Assembly: GCA_027886185.1 (NCBI GenBank) | Contig: WOAB01000864.1 | Coordinates: forward strand, 620,001 to 684,000 | Reading direction: 5' to 3' | From: Rheum nobile | Taxonomy: Eukaryota; Streptophyta; Magnoliopsida; Caryophyllales; Polygonaceae | Length of the DNA: 64,000 nt | In this document: positions 41,880-52,739 of the stretch, one piece after another | Layout: every line of letters starts with the position of its first letter | Position numbering within the stretch: the first letter of the stretch is position 1 | The notes under the pieces: model-generated | The model's database searches: none | Seen by the model: only the letters and a program-made list of their open reading frames with translations | Told to the model about the DNA's origin: nothing | Position numbers and translations under genes: made by a program

Positions 41880-42740
41880 GATCACGTCATGATGATAGGC
41901 TTTGGCATTCCCTGCGAAATCTGGAAGCAACTAGTCAATTTCTTGAAGTCCCAAAACAAATGCTTCGCATGGACTCATGAAGACATGACAAGAATTATTT
42001 CTTATGTGATCTTGCACAAAATCAACATGGATCCACAACATCTACCAGTAAAGACAGAACGAGAAAGTTCATGCCAGAGAGGAACAAGGTGATAGATGAA
42101 GAGGTACGCGCCCTACTTGAAACTAGCAAGATTAGAGAAGCCAAATATCCTGATTGGTTGGCAATGTGGTGGTGAAAAAGAAGAACATGAAGTGAAGAGT
42201 TTGTGTGGACTTCAATGACCTAAACAAAGCCTATCCTAAGGACTCCTTTCCATTACCTAATATCGACGCCATGGTCGGCACCACCGCTGGCCACGAGATG
42301 CTCACCTTTATGGACCTTTAGCGGTTATCACCGAATCCAAATGAGCCCAAAAGATCAGAAGAAGATCACCTTCATCACCAATCAAGGGATCTACTGGTAC
42401 AAGGTAATTCCATTTGGCCAAAAGAGCGTTGGGGAAACTTACCAACGGTTAGTAAACAAGATGTTTGAGAACCAGATCGATGACACGATGAAGGTATACA
42501 TCGATGACATGTTGGTAATGTTGAAGAGGGCAGTCGACCATATAGAACACTTGAAAACGACCTTCAAAATTCTGAAGAAGTATGACATAAAGCTAAAGCC
42601 AACCAATTATTCCTTTGGAGTGTCATCCGAAAAATTTCTAGGTTACATGGTGACGGAAAGGGGGATAAAGGCCAGCCCCGACCAGATCAAAGCCATCCTC
42701 GACCTTCAATCTCCTCGATGTATCAAAGACGTTTAGAAAC
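41880..42740 (+). pseudogene. G1 reverse transcriptase remnant
   Basis: NFLKSQNKCFAWTHEDMTRI (about 41940) is followed by HPPVK-type and PERNK-type motifs split across frames. FITNQGIYWYKVIPFGQKSV and YQRLVNKMFENQIDDTMKVY lead to the YIDDM active site at about 42497-42511. LKKYDIKLKPTNYSFGVSSE and FLGYMVTERGIKASPDQIKA finish the palm. Stops near 42198, 42320 and 42736. Confidence 0.88.
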
Positions 42741-43560
42741 TGACAAGCAGAATCACCGCATTAAACATGTTCATCTCAAAGGCGTTAGATAGAAATCGAC
42801 TATTCTACGATGTCTTAAATAAGAACAAGTCATTCAAGTGGACAAGAGCTCATGAATAAGCGTTCCAAGAGTTGAAAAGGTGCCTAACATGTCCACTCCT
42901 ACTTTACAAACCCAAAGAGGGTGAATCTCTATACTTATACCTCATGATGACAGAAGCAACAGTTAATGTCGTCCTAGCAAGGGAAGAAGATGGCGAACAA
43001 CTCATGCGTTACTACGTGAACAAGACTCTATCAATTTGTGGTCGTACTTCGAGGCTCGAACCATCAAAGTAAGAAAACATCATCCTATCAAGGACCTGAT
43101 AAGCAAACAAGAGTTATCCGAACGAATGAAAAAGTGGCAATCCACCTCAGGCTTCAGTGGCTATGATATACAGTACAAGACACGCACGCCGATCAAGTCA
43201 TAGGCTTCGGAAAATTTTGTGGCTGATTTCAGTGACCTACGAAGAAACAGTTGACGAAGAACTGCTCCAAGTCGATGACTCCAACTCAGCAAGTTGGACA
43301 CTAAACTCTCACGAAGCTTTGAATCAAAATGGTGTGGGACTAGGGGTTGTCCATAAATGACCACATGGGGATAGGATAGCCCAATCCGTGCATTGTGAAT
43401 TCAAAGAAATGATCAATGAAGCAAAATACGAAGCACTGATAATAGGCATCACGATCACCAAAGACACATGCTTACAAAACTTGGAGGTAATATGTGATTC
43501 GATGCTAATTGTCAATCAGATCAATGGGATGTACGCAACGCGCAATTAAAAGATGATGGC
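42741..43560 (+). pseudogene. G1 RNase H domains, first part
   Basis: NKNKSFKWTRAHE, a stop, then AFQELKRCLTCPLLLYKPKE and ATVNVVLAREEDG represent the ordinary RNase H. NQNGVGLGVVHK, a stop, then HCEFKEMINEAKYEALIIGI and LEVICDSMLIVNQINGMYAT represent the additional archaeal-type RNase H of Tat elements. The last base before G2 is at 43560, inside the codons for MMA. Confidence 0.85.
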
Positions 43561-44231
43561 TGTTTTGGGGCGAAAGGATCGGACGACCTAAATCGCCTTA
43601 GACGGGGTAACTAGTCGATCGGGTGATAGAGAACAATCCAAACCAAGCAGATAATTGACAAGCAAAGAATAAATGTAGAATAGTGAGATGATTTTATTAG
43701 ATAATGTATTGATCGTATCGAATCGAGATACAACTTATCGTAGTTTAGACCGAGTGGTCGTGTAGGACTCGACCGATGACTTTTAGGTGGCGACCGGTGG
43801 AGAGTAAGCGCAGATGATTGCTAGAGAGCTAAGCGGGCAGCGTAAGTGTTGTTCTGATTCGTTTGTGAGTCAGGATACTTGTGTGTCTAGCGTTAATGTG
43901 TTCGTATCCTCTTATCTTCTTCGTCGTCCAAATATGGTAAGTTCTTTTCCATTGTGAACGTTGTGTTTTTCTAATATCTTCGTCTTCAATGCCGGGAGCA
44001 ATGGCAAGGATTATGACATTTAATTGCTGCAATTATAGTGGTTTGAATGTTGTGGACGTTGCGTGATCTGGGCATTAAATGTATGGCAAGATTCTCGCGA
44101 TCCTGTCGGAGGGCATTTGACCAGAGAAGCCTTGTCGCCTCCTCTGGGCCTTCTCCTTTGTTCTTCTGATCTGCAATGGGCTTGGGCTCGATTCACTTGA
44201 CCCATCTTCTCCGGGGATGCCAGGCCCAACA
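43561..44231 (-). repeat. G2 3' LTR (minus strand), 671 bp
   Basis: Plus-strand start TGTTTTGGGGCGAAAGGATC, end GATGCCAGGCCCAACA. On the minus strand the polypurine-like AACTTGGGGCTAT lies next to it (44232-44244). Confidence 0.95.
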
Positions 44232-44389
44232 ATAGCCCCAAGTTGCCTTGGGTTTTCGGTTTAGGCAAGTAAAACGGAATCCGTGGCAACTTCTCTAGAT
44301 ACGATCTTCACCATCCTTTTTTGGCGCGTTTGCTCAGGGCTACGTGGCGCATGATCGGGGCATGATGCGACGCCTCTGCAAATCTTCGC

Positions 44390-44543
44390 TTCCCTCCATA
44401 AATTCAGAGCAGAGGGAATCGATTAGTCTTCATCCCATCTTCCTTTGCAAGTTTCTTCTGGTAAGCTTCTCGGTCTCTTTCGCCATAGTTTTCTGATTTC
44501 TCTAGTCATAGCTCTTTGATCTCTCTCTCTTTCCATTCTCGAA
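44390..44543 (+). promoter_or_regulatory. Putative promoter and leader of the G2 antisense gene
   Basis: A TATA-like CCATAAATTCAG lies at about 44397, roughly 150 bases before the ATG at 44544. The leader is pyrimidine-rich (TTTCTTCTGGTAAGCTTCTC...CTCTCTCTCTTTCC). Sequence upstream of it (GGCGCGTTTGCTCAGGGCTA...GCGACGCCTCTGCAA) is conserved in the sister element at 63905-64000. Confidence 0.4.
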
Positions 44544-46471
44544 ATGGTTTCCATCGAGGCTTTTGAGTCGTCGAAGACTCTTTCCGATTCTCGTGAAGGC
44601 GAAACTCCTCCTCGTTTCATTTTGAAGGAGTCGGATGCATTGACTAGCACTTTGTCCCAAGCGGAGCTGGATCAAGTTCTCCAAGTCGGAGGCTTTCCAC
44701 CGGAGACGGTCGCCAGGTTGCCTCATCCAGACGAGAGGGCCGATGCGCGTTACGAAGGATGGATTTGCTTCTACACATACCCGTTTAGAATAGGGCACAA
44801 ATTTCCTTTCTCTCCCCTTGTCAGGGATTTTTTAGCCACTTTGGCGATGGCGCCATGTCAAGTAATGCCTCAGGCGTGGAGAGTTCTTAGGGTTTTAGAC
44901 CTTGTGAATGTTCAAACTGGGGCCGATTTTGATTTTGATGCTCTGTGGTATAACTACTTTATTGGGTCGAAGAGTTCCTGTCGCGTTCAGTTGCGTATCC
45001 GACATGGTCAGAATCCCTTGGTGCAGAGCCCTGATGTCAACAACCACGGATGGGGGTCGAAGTTCTTTTTTGTCGAACGTTCTTCTTTGGAGAAGGAGGG
45101 AGAGTGTCCATTTTTGTTGATGGAGTGGCGAATCGATAGTATGTATTTGTCTTCTCTTTCGCGTATTTTATGTGTCTTAACTCTTGCCTTAACTTTTCTT
45201 TTTTGTAGTCCCCGAACCAGAAGATCTAGAAGTGAGTAGCCGGTCGAAAGGCTTGTCGAAGATTGTCCTTGAAATTCCCGTGTCTGAAAGAAAGTTTGTG
45301 AACGTCAACCTGCTGTCGACGACTCCTGCCTCTCAAGACGACATGTCGAATGTCTCATCGTCTCGTGCAAAAGGTAGATTCTTGACTCCAGGCGTCTTTT
45401 ACTGTTTTTCGTTTTGTCGTGTACTTTAGGATTTCTCCTTTTTTGTTGTTCTGTCGTGTCAGGTTCCCCTAGTGGTCGATCGAGTGCTCGTTTGAGGGTG
45501 GCGTCAGGGAAAAGTCTGATCGAGCAGAGGAAGGCGGCGGCCAAAGCTGCGTCAAGCAAACCGGATCTGGTGGATCTGACGGTTCCAGTCAAGACTGGCT
45601 CTAAGAGGAAGGCGAGCGCTCGCCCTGAAGACGTCAAGGTGGAGGACATCCCTAAAAAAAAGAGTGCGACTGCTGAGGGGGTCGGCAAGATCGGTGCCGT
45701 CGGACAGTCGATCGCCGACCTTTTTCGCGCTCAGGACCCGACTTTGAAGTCGGAAGTTAAGAACGTCTCCCCTGTAGACTGCATTGGTGAAGCGGGATGC
45801 TCCGCGTGGAGGGTGAGTTGCCCTTTGTTCTTGTTTTTATGTTTCTTTTTGCTCGACTGGGTTTCTTGATTGTGTTTTTGTGTTGTCGTGTGTCTTTCTG
45901 TCAGGCCTTCCAGAATTTCTTGGGAGCTTACTCCGGTGTTCAGGCGATGCTTGTCAAGGCCGAGGACAGGGCTGTTGGGTCAGAGTCCGACCTTGCATCT
46001 TTGAGGACCAAGCTGGAGGGAGCGGAGAGTCGCTGCCGTGAGACTGAGCGTCGCCTCACCAGGGAGCTGAAGAGCAGTCAAGAAGAGCTGGTCGCAAGTC
46101 GGAGGGAGTTTGAAGAGTGCCGATCAGGCGTTGAGGAGGAGGTGAGGCGGGCTCGCATTGCCGATGGCCAAATTGCTGCTGACGTTGGGGCCTTTTATGC
46201 GGTGAAGTCGCACATCGAAATGATCGAGGAGTTCAACGAGGGCAAGCATGAGCTCTGGGACCTGAAAGCGGAGAAGGAGACTCTGGACTCCATGTTCCCA
46301 AAGGGCGATCCTGGTCAGGAGCTGTTTTGCTTAGCCGACGTCGGAGAGGAGGCCGTGGATGAAGGCGCCGATGAGGACGAGGCCCATCTTGGTGATGTCG
46401 AGCCGACTGATGAGATAGCTTCTCTGGAGCCAGCCCCTGCGGAAGGTAATGCCATTGCTCCCGACGCTTGA
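44544..46471 (+). CDS. Antisense four-exon gene of G2 (aORF), putative gypsy-type transposon domain plus coiled coil
   Basis: Exons 44544-45138, 45209-45373, 45463-45812 and 45905-46471, all with GT donors and AG acceptors (GTATGT...TTTTGTAG; GTAGAT...GTGTCAG; GTGAGT...TCTGTCAG). They join to 1677 bases, 558 codons, with no stop. It opposes G2 gag-pol. Exon 1 has YEGWICFYTYPFRIGHKFPF, then LVRDFLATLAMAPCQVMPQA and WRVLRVLD, resembling the plant 'putative gypsy-type transposon' domain. Exon 3 is basic with KTGSKRKA and IPKKKSA (possible nuclear signals). Exon 4 is a heptad-rich coiled coil (about 45960-46190) with an acidic tail. Such antisense ORFs are known in Tat elements; their function is unknown. 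It is intact while pol is broken. Confidence 0.8.
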
Positions 46472-47164
46472 TTTGTTTTCTCCGCGTAGTATGACTTTCT
46501 TTGCCCCACCTGTGTGTGGGTTTGAATATTATGTGTTTTGGCGACCCATCCACCATCGCGGGTCGTAGGATATTTCTGAATGATTGTCATTAAGAGTCCT
46601 ACAGATGTGTAGGCAGACAATGTGTTTTGGCGACCCGTCCACCATCGCGGGTCGCATATTTGTATAAAGATGCTTTTATTTCGATGCAATTATATTTTTA
46701 CATATAGAGTCGTATGCTAGTTCGTTTCATACATGTTCGTCGGACGTTCAAGGAAGTTGTCGACGACGTTTTGTATTTCGTGTATGTTGGTTTCACCCGT
46801 ATGCTCCGTCGAGTGGGGTTTCACCGTGTGTATGTATGTAGAGCAGGCCTGCGATGTGTTTGTGTATGTGTTAATCATGACATTATGCCGGGGAGGTAAG
46901 CAGTATGTTTTATTGCGTAAATGTAATAAGGTGTTATACCTTATGTTTTGTGTAAGGCAGGCGGTGTGCCGACGTGCCTGTGTTGTCATCTCCCCGTGTT
47001 CCGATCGATCGTGTAATGTAATATAAGCGCTTTTTTTGCGGATGACAGGATCCAATGTAAATGCTGTTCTGCATTTGTGTTTTTGTAAGGAGGAAGTCTT
47101 CGCTTAGTGTCAGATGATGATATGTAAAAGGAGATAGCGATGTACATGCGACAACATGCGGTAT
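46472..47164. other. G2 region between the antisense gene and the minisatellite
   Basis: It holds a duplicated inverted repeat: GTTTTGGCGACCC(A/G)TCCACC plus ATCGCGGGTCG at about 46533 and 46623, in which GCGACCCG pairs with CGGGTCGC. The open frames here on both strands are short and Cys/Val-rich (composition). It is probably 3' untranslated sequence for both opposing genes. Confidence 0.5.
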
Positions 47165-47420
47165 GTATGCGACAGGTAGCAATGTATATGCGATAGCATG
47201 CGATTTGTATGCGACAGATAGTAATGTATATGCGATAGCATGCGATTTGTATGCGACAGATAGTAATGTATATGCGATAGCATTCGATTTGTATGCGACA
47301 GATAGTAATGTATATGCGATAGCATGCGATTTGTATGCGACATATAGTAATGTATATGCGATAGCATGCGATTTGTATGCGACTTGTATGCGACATATAG
47401 AAATGTATATGCGAGGTATA
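47165..47420. repeat. 42-bp minisatellite in the G2 3' region, about six copies
   Basis: GTATGCGACAGATAGTAATG followed by TATATGCGATAGCATGCGAT and TT starts at 47165, 47207, 47249, 47291, 47333 and 47375, exactly 42 bases apart; the last copy has a 10-base internal stutter (GTATGCGACT / TGTATGCGAC). Copies differ at only one to three positions. The unit is also a multiple of three, so it produces open frames on both strands (47163-47432 plus, 47396-46986 minus) that are not genes. Confidence 0.95.
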
Positions 47421-47439
47421 AGATTTGTGTGATGTTTTA

Positions 47440-48811
47440 CCTCATTGGTTCAGAAATGGTAGAGTTTTAGATGTGCTGCGTTCCAACTCCTCGGGATCGA
47501 TTGTCCGTCTTTATCCTTTAGCTGATATGCTCCCTGTCCGACCACTTCGGTGATCAAGTAAGGTCCTTCCCACTGTGGTGCTAGCTTTCCGTCGGATGGG
47601 TTCTTAGTGTTCTGGAAAGTTTTCCTGAGGACCCAGTCTCCGACCTTGAATTCCTTGATTCAGACGTTCTTGTTGTAGCTCCTTGTGACTTGTTGTTGGA
47701 ACCTGACCATCCTGATTCGGGCTTTATCTCTGATTTCGTCTGTTGTGTCCAGATTGTGTGCTAGTTCGATGTCGTTTTGTTCATTTGTCTGAAGGTTGCA
47801 GCGAGCGGTCGGAACCAGTAACTCAGCCGGGATGACCGCCTCACTCCCATAGACGAGAGAGAAAGGCGATTGCCCGGTCGCATTCTTTGGAGTAGTCCTG
47901 TCGGACCAGATAATAAGTGGGAGTTCGTCTGCCCATTTGCCTTTAGCCCCTGTGAGGCATTTCTTGAGGTTGTTGATAATGATCTTGTTGCTGGATTCGG
48001 CTTGTCCGTTGGATTGCGGATACTGAGGTGTGGATGTGACCAACTTGATGTTCCACTGGTCGCAGAAGGTTCGAGTCTTATGACTGATGAATTGGGAGCC
48101 ATTGTCACACACGATTTCTGATGGGACGCCACATCTGCACAAGATATTGCGTTTTACGAATGAAATGACGTGTTGATCTTTTACCTCTTTGTAGGCTTCG
48201 GCTTCGATCCATTTAGAGAAGTAGTCCATCATGGCAAGGAAGAAGACTCTTTGACCCGACGCGGGGGGGAGCTTTCCGACGATGTCCATTCCCCATCTCA
48301 TAAAGGGCCATGGAGCTAGGGTCAGATGGAGGAGCTCCGAAGGCTAATGATAGACGGGTGCGTGCCGCTGATAGGCGTCACATCTCTTGGTGTATTCCAT
48401 GGCGTCTTTGTTCATCGTTGGCCAATAGTACCCGTTTCGTAGGGCTTTTCCCGAGAGGCTTCGTCCGCCGGTGTGATTGCCACACTCCCCTTCGTGCAAC
48501 GATTGTAAGATACATCTGACTTCTGGAGTCTTGAGGCATCGTAGGAGTAGTCCTGTAACAGATCTTTTGTACAAGATGTTATCTACGATATCGTAAGAAA
48601 GTGCTTGTACCTTAAGCCTTTTTGCTTCCGTCTTATCGTCGGGTAGGATGCCGTCTTTTAACCATCTAATGTAAGGTAGCATCCAGTCGTCATTGGTGTC
48701 GACGATGTCTTCTTCTGATCGGTCGCCTATTTCCATGGCGACGAGTTCTTCAAGCGATGTTGTTGACTCGACGGATGTCCTTGGGACGGCTGGCGTGGTG
48801 ATGTGGGCCAA
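47440..48811 (-). pseudogene. G2 integrase
   Basis: LHEGECGNHTGGRSLSGKAL and YWPTMNKDAMEYTKRCDAYQ form the HHCC finger, with Tyr in place of one Cys. After a TAG at about 48342, where the family has Gln, come MRWGMDIVGKLPPASGQRVF (first Asp), EIVCDNGSQFISHKTRTFCD (second Asp) and PQSNGQAESSNKIIINNLKK (Glu). SPFSLVYGSEAVIPAELLVP ends the core. After a TGA at about 47657 follow IKEFKVGDWVLRKTFQNTKN and ITEVVGQGAYQLKDKDGQSI, then NAAHLKLYHF at about 47450. Only two stops in the whole domain, so it is young. Confidence 0.9.
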
Positions 48812-50450
48812 TGGTATATGTGGAAATTCCTTCGGGTCTAGGACGGATCCCAGATTAGCGAGTGCGTCAGCTTAGGAGTTAAGATCCCTGGGCACCTGTC
48901 TGATGTTGAATGTTTGGAATTGTCCGATCAGTTTCTTGGCTACCTCCAAGTAGGCTATCATTCTGGTATCCTTGGCATTGTACGACCCTTGTATCTGGTT
49001 TACGACCAGCAGGGAGTCGCAAACGACTTCGATCTCTCGGACCCCTAGGTCGCGAGCTAGGATGAGTCCGAATATGAGTGCCTCGTATTCAGCTTCGTTG
49101 TTAGTCGCATCCCACTCACATCTGACAGCTTGAGCTATCTTGTCCCCTTGTGGCGATTTTAGCAAGACCCCTAGCCCCGATCCTCTGGCATTCGATGCCC
49201 CGTCTGTGTGGAGCTCCCATGTACCTGCCTCATCTGTCGCGAGTAATTGTGTTGCTTCTTTTGTGGCTTCTTCCTCTAGGGTCGAACTGAAATCGGTCAC
49301 AAAGTCGGCTAAGGCTTGTGACTTGATCGCTGTCCTAGGCTCGTACTCGATATCGTAACCACTGAGGTGTATGGCCCATTTGGTCATTCGTCCCGTGAAC
49401 TCAGGTTTCCTCATGATAGCTCTCATGGGATGATTAGTGCAAACAGTAATAGTATGGGATTCAAAATATGGTTTGAGTTTGTTCGAAGCCATTACCAGTG
49501 ATAGCACGAGCTTTTCAAGTGACGAATACCTTGTTTTGGCCGGTAACAGTGTCCGACTGACGTAATATATTGGCGACTGTTTGGCATCCTCCTCCCTGAT
49601 CAGTACTGCGCTTACGGCTGATTCTGACACTGCAAGATCATCGCCTTTAGGTTTGATCAGTAACATGGGACTGGCCAGGTACTCTTTGAGGTTTTGGAAC
49701 GCTGCTTCGTGTTCTTCCGTCCATTGAAAGGACTTGTTCTTCTTGAGTGCGTCGTGGAAGGGTTTGCATTTGTCGGATGATTTGGAGATGAATCTGCTCA
49801 GAGCTGCTATCCGACCTGTGAGCTTCTGTACATCTTTGACGCATCGGGGGGATCGAAGGTTGATGAGAGCCTTGATCTGTTCTGGGCTAGCCTCTACTCC
49901 TCTTTGTGTCACCATGTATCCTAAGAACTTCCCTGACGACACTCCGAAGGAGCATTTAGTAGGGTTTAGTTTCATGTTGTACCTTTTGAGCACCTCGAAG
50001 CTGTCGCGTAGGTGGTCTATGTGATCTTCTTTCTTTTTGGACTTGACCAACATGTCATCGATGTAGACTTCCATCGTGTCTCCGATTTGGTCTTTGAACA
50101 TTTTGTTGACTAGTCGTTGATACGTAGCCCCTGCATTTTTCAGACCAAAGGGCATTACTCGGTAACAATAGATACCTTGGCTGGTGATGAACGCTGTTTT
50201 TTCTTGATCGTCGGGTTCCATAAGGATTTGATTGTAACCGCTGAAAGTGTCCATGAAGGTAAGCATTTCGTGCCCCGCTGTGGCATCGACCATGGCGTCG
50301 ATATGGGGTAGAGGGAACGAGTCCTTGGGACAAGCCTTGTTGAGGTCTGTGAAGTCGATGCAGACTCTCCATTTGCCGTTCTTTTTCTAGACTACGACCA
50401 CGTTGGCTAGCCATTCAGGATAGTGGACCTCCCTGATCTTTCATGTTTCC
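48812..50450 (-). pseudogene. G2 reverse transcriptase and two RNase H domains
   Basis: RT begins upstream with KIREVHYPEWLANVVVV, a TAG, then KKNGKWRVCIDFTDLNKACP and DSFPLPHIDAMVDATAGHEM. From 50293 it is open for 473 codons: MLTFMDTFSGYNQILMEPDD, the YIDDM site at about 50065-50051, KLTGRIAALSRFISKSSDKC, an ordinary RNase H to about 49330, then the additional RNase H ELHTDGASNARGSGLGVLL, NNEAEYEALIFGL, CDSLLVVNQIQGSYNAKDTR and FNIRQVPRDLNS. TAA at 48872 replaces the Gln of SQADALAN. The pair of RNase H domains places G2 in the Tat lineage. Confidence 0.93.
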
Positions 50451-51699
50451 AATAAGCTTTTGACTTTGTCGTCGACTATCTTGTTCCGCTCGGGGGCGAA
50501 CTTCCTGCGTTTTTGCTTGACAGGGGGATGAGATGGATCCACATTTAATTTATGAGTAATAACGTTTGGAGATATTCCGACCATATCCTCATGCGACCAT
50601 GCGAAATAGTCAGCATTGGCCCTGAGAAAGTCAAGAAGTTGTTGTCTGGTCGAATCGTCCAAGTCCGACCCGACCCTTACCGTTTGGTTTGGCTTTGAAG
50701 GGTCTAGTGCGATTTCATCGAGTTTTTCCATTTTTGGTTCGATGTACCGACTGGCCCTTCGCCGCTCTGTGGTTGCTATGCGGTCTTGTGTTCGACTGTG
50801 CTCTTCATGGAAGTGACATAGCATTCTTTTGCGGTCCTTTGATCTCCTTTGATCTCTTGGACTCCCCATTCAGTGGGGAATTTGATGACTTGATGATACG
50901 TTGAAGGTACTGCCTTCATAGCGTGTATCCATGGCCTGCCAAGAATACAATTATAGGGAGACGGACAGTCTAGGACTAAGAATTTCACCTGTTGGTTGAT
51001 TCCTCCAGCGTATGTGGTTAGAATGATTTCACCAGTCGTATGCTTAACCTCACCACTGAACCCGACCAGTGGGGTCGACTTCTTGATTAGGTCGTTCTCA
51101 GTCAGACCCATTTCTTTAAGAGCGTCAAGGGTCAAGAGGTTTGTCGAACTCCCTGTATCGATTAGTACTCTCTGTATTAAACAATTACCAATAGACAAAG
51201 AGATTACCAGACCATCGTGGTGACTATCCGACCCGTCGGAATCGGATTCGTCGAATGTGACCGTCGGAAGGTCAGATGTCCTCCTTGGCTTGAATTTCGA
51301 TGCCTCGGGCTTGTCGCCCTTGCTTTCCCTAGCGTGTCGCTTAGCCGCGGAGTATGTGTTTCCACATATATCCGATCCACCTGAAATGGTATTGACAACT
51401 TTTGTATGGACGGGAGATGGGGGTTTGTTCTGTTTTACCTGATCTCGACGTTCCATGGTGGCCTTTGCCCGCTCCGAGATTACGTCGCGCAGGAGCCCCT
51501 GTGAGAGCAGCCTAGCGACTTCCTTCCGCAAGGCGATGCACTCGTCGGTCGAATGACCGTGGTCGCCGTGGAATTTGCACCATCGACTCATGTCCTTCTT
51601 GACATCCGGCCGGTCGCTCTTTCGGGGCCATCTTACCTCTTTTCCGTATTTGTCGAAACTCTTGACGAGCTCCGACACGGAAACATTGAAATTATAAGA
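50451..51699 (-). pseudogene. G2 C-terminal gag and aspartic protease
   Basis: Directly after a TAG at 51700-51702 and in the same frame: VSELVKSFDKYGKEVRWPRK, the zinc-binding RWCKFHGDHGHSTDECIALR (C..H....H....C), then the protease LSIGNCLIQRVLIDTGSSTN with DTGSS at about 51150. PSPYNCILGRPWIHAMKAVP is the conserved GRPW-type flap. At about 50780 a one-base shift moves the frame to TTERRRASRYIEPKMEKLDE, and then AWSHEDMVGISPNVITHKLN and APERNKIVDDKVKSLLET lead to RT. Confidence 0.88.
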
Positions 51700-52734
51700 C
51701 TAGACCCTAGGAGGCAACGCCGGACCGTCTCTCCATTCCTGTGACCTGTCTTGGAAAGAGTTTACCTGATTTGGTTCGTTTCGATTACGAGAATAGGGAT
51801 GAGATCGTCTGTCTCGACGGTTGTCGGGGGGATTTTTACGGTCGGATGGATCGGGTCCGCGTGAGGCTTTACGTGACTCTCGGTCTTCTTCCAATCTTAC
51901 CTCGGCCATGGTCTTGGCTTGGACATCTTCAAAACTTTTACACGGGTACTTGGTAATCTCGTCGTAGAGATTACTGTCTTTGACCAGACCTTGTCGGAAG
52001 GCCTCAATGGAGGTTGTGACGTCGCAGTGGGGGATCACCAATTTTTCCTTATTGTACCTGTTAAGATAATTCCGAAGGGGTTCGTTATACCTTTGTGTGA
52101 CTCGGTAGAGGTCACTTGATTTTCTTTCGAGCCTTCGACTGCTAGCAAATTGAATCTTGAAAGAGTTGACCAGATCCGCAAAGGATGTAATCATTCCCTG
52201 AGGCAAACGCATAAACCACGTTAGTGCGGGACCCGCGAGGGTTGTGCCAAAGCTTTTGCACATGACAGCCTCGCGGCTCTCCCTTGAAACAGATGCGGCC
52301 ATTAGTTTTTGTTTATAGAGAGAGATATGGTCATCTGGATCGGTGGTGCCGTTGAACGTCGCCATGTTGGGGAGATGGAACTTCTTGGGGATCTCGACCC
52401 TTGCGATTTCTTCGACGAACAGGGATTCTTCGAATCCGCCGGACGTTTCCCTCTCGATTGGTTGCGGGACTCCTGGGAGCCTGTTGAAGCGATCGTCGAT
52501 CGTCTTCATGTGTCTGTCGAGCGTCTGCTGGAAAAGAGCCAGGACATCTGGCGAGTTGGTAACCTGCGGTTCATCGATTCGGGCCCCAGCAGACCCGATC
52601 GGTGTGGAAAAGGTGACATGATTAGTCGAAAATGGACTAGCGAAAGGAGTTCGAGACGTACCCTCAGTGTGTCCGGGACGTCGTATGCTCGGAGGCGTCG
52701 ACTCGATGTTGTCCATGTCGAGGCGTGTTCGGAC
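51700..52734 (-). pseudogene. G2 gag, main part
   Basis: Continues the frame that begins at 60842 once the Tekay element is taken out: VRTRLDMDNIESTPPSIRRP, EEIARVEIPKKFHLPNMATF, TDPDDHISLYKQKLMAASVS, then the retrotransposon Gag core FGTTLAGPALTWFMRLPQGM, FADLVNSFKIQFASSRRLER and VTQRYNEPLRNYLNRYNKEK. The Arg/Asp-rich tail (DPSDRKNPPDNRRDRRSHPY) ends in TAG at 51700-51702. This single stop separates it from the zinc-binding segment. Confidence 0.9.
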
Positions 52735-52739
52735 GCCGC

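Larger units (their letters stand above)
38880..43560 (+). mobile_element. Gypsy G1 (Tat-like), left part: 5' LTR to RNase H
   Basis: Plus-strand element with 5' LTR (to 39508), gag, protease, RT and RNase H. It is interrupted at 43560 by element G2 and continues at 61569. The coding sequence at the junction (AAGATGATGGC / CTACCTAAAAGTC) reads through as KMMAYLKV when G2 and one copy of its target duplication are removed. Very many stops and frameshifts show that G1 is older than G2. Confidence 0.85.

Noticed and set aside
47163..47432. Open frame with repeated YAIACDLYATDSN-type units (and a minus-strand counterpart)
   Set aside because: It is the translation of the 42-bp minisatellite; 42 is a multiple of three, so frames stay open on both strands without coding pressure.
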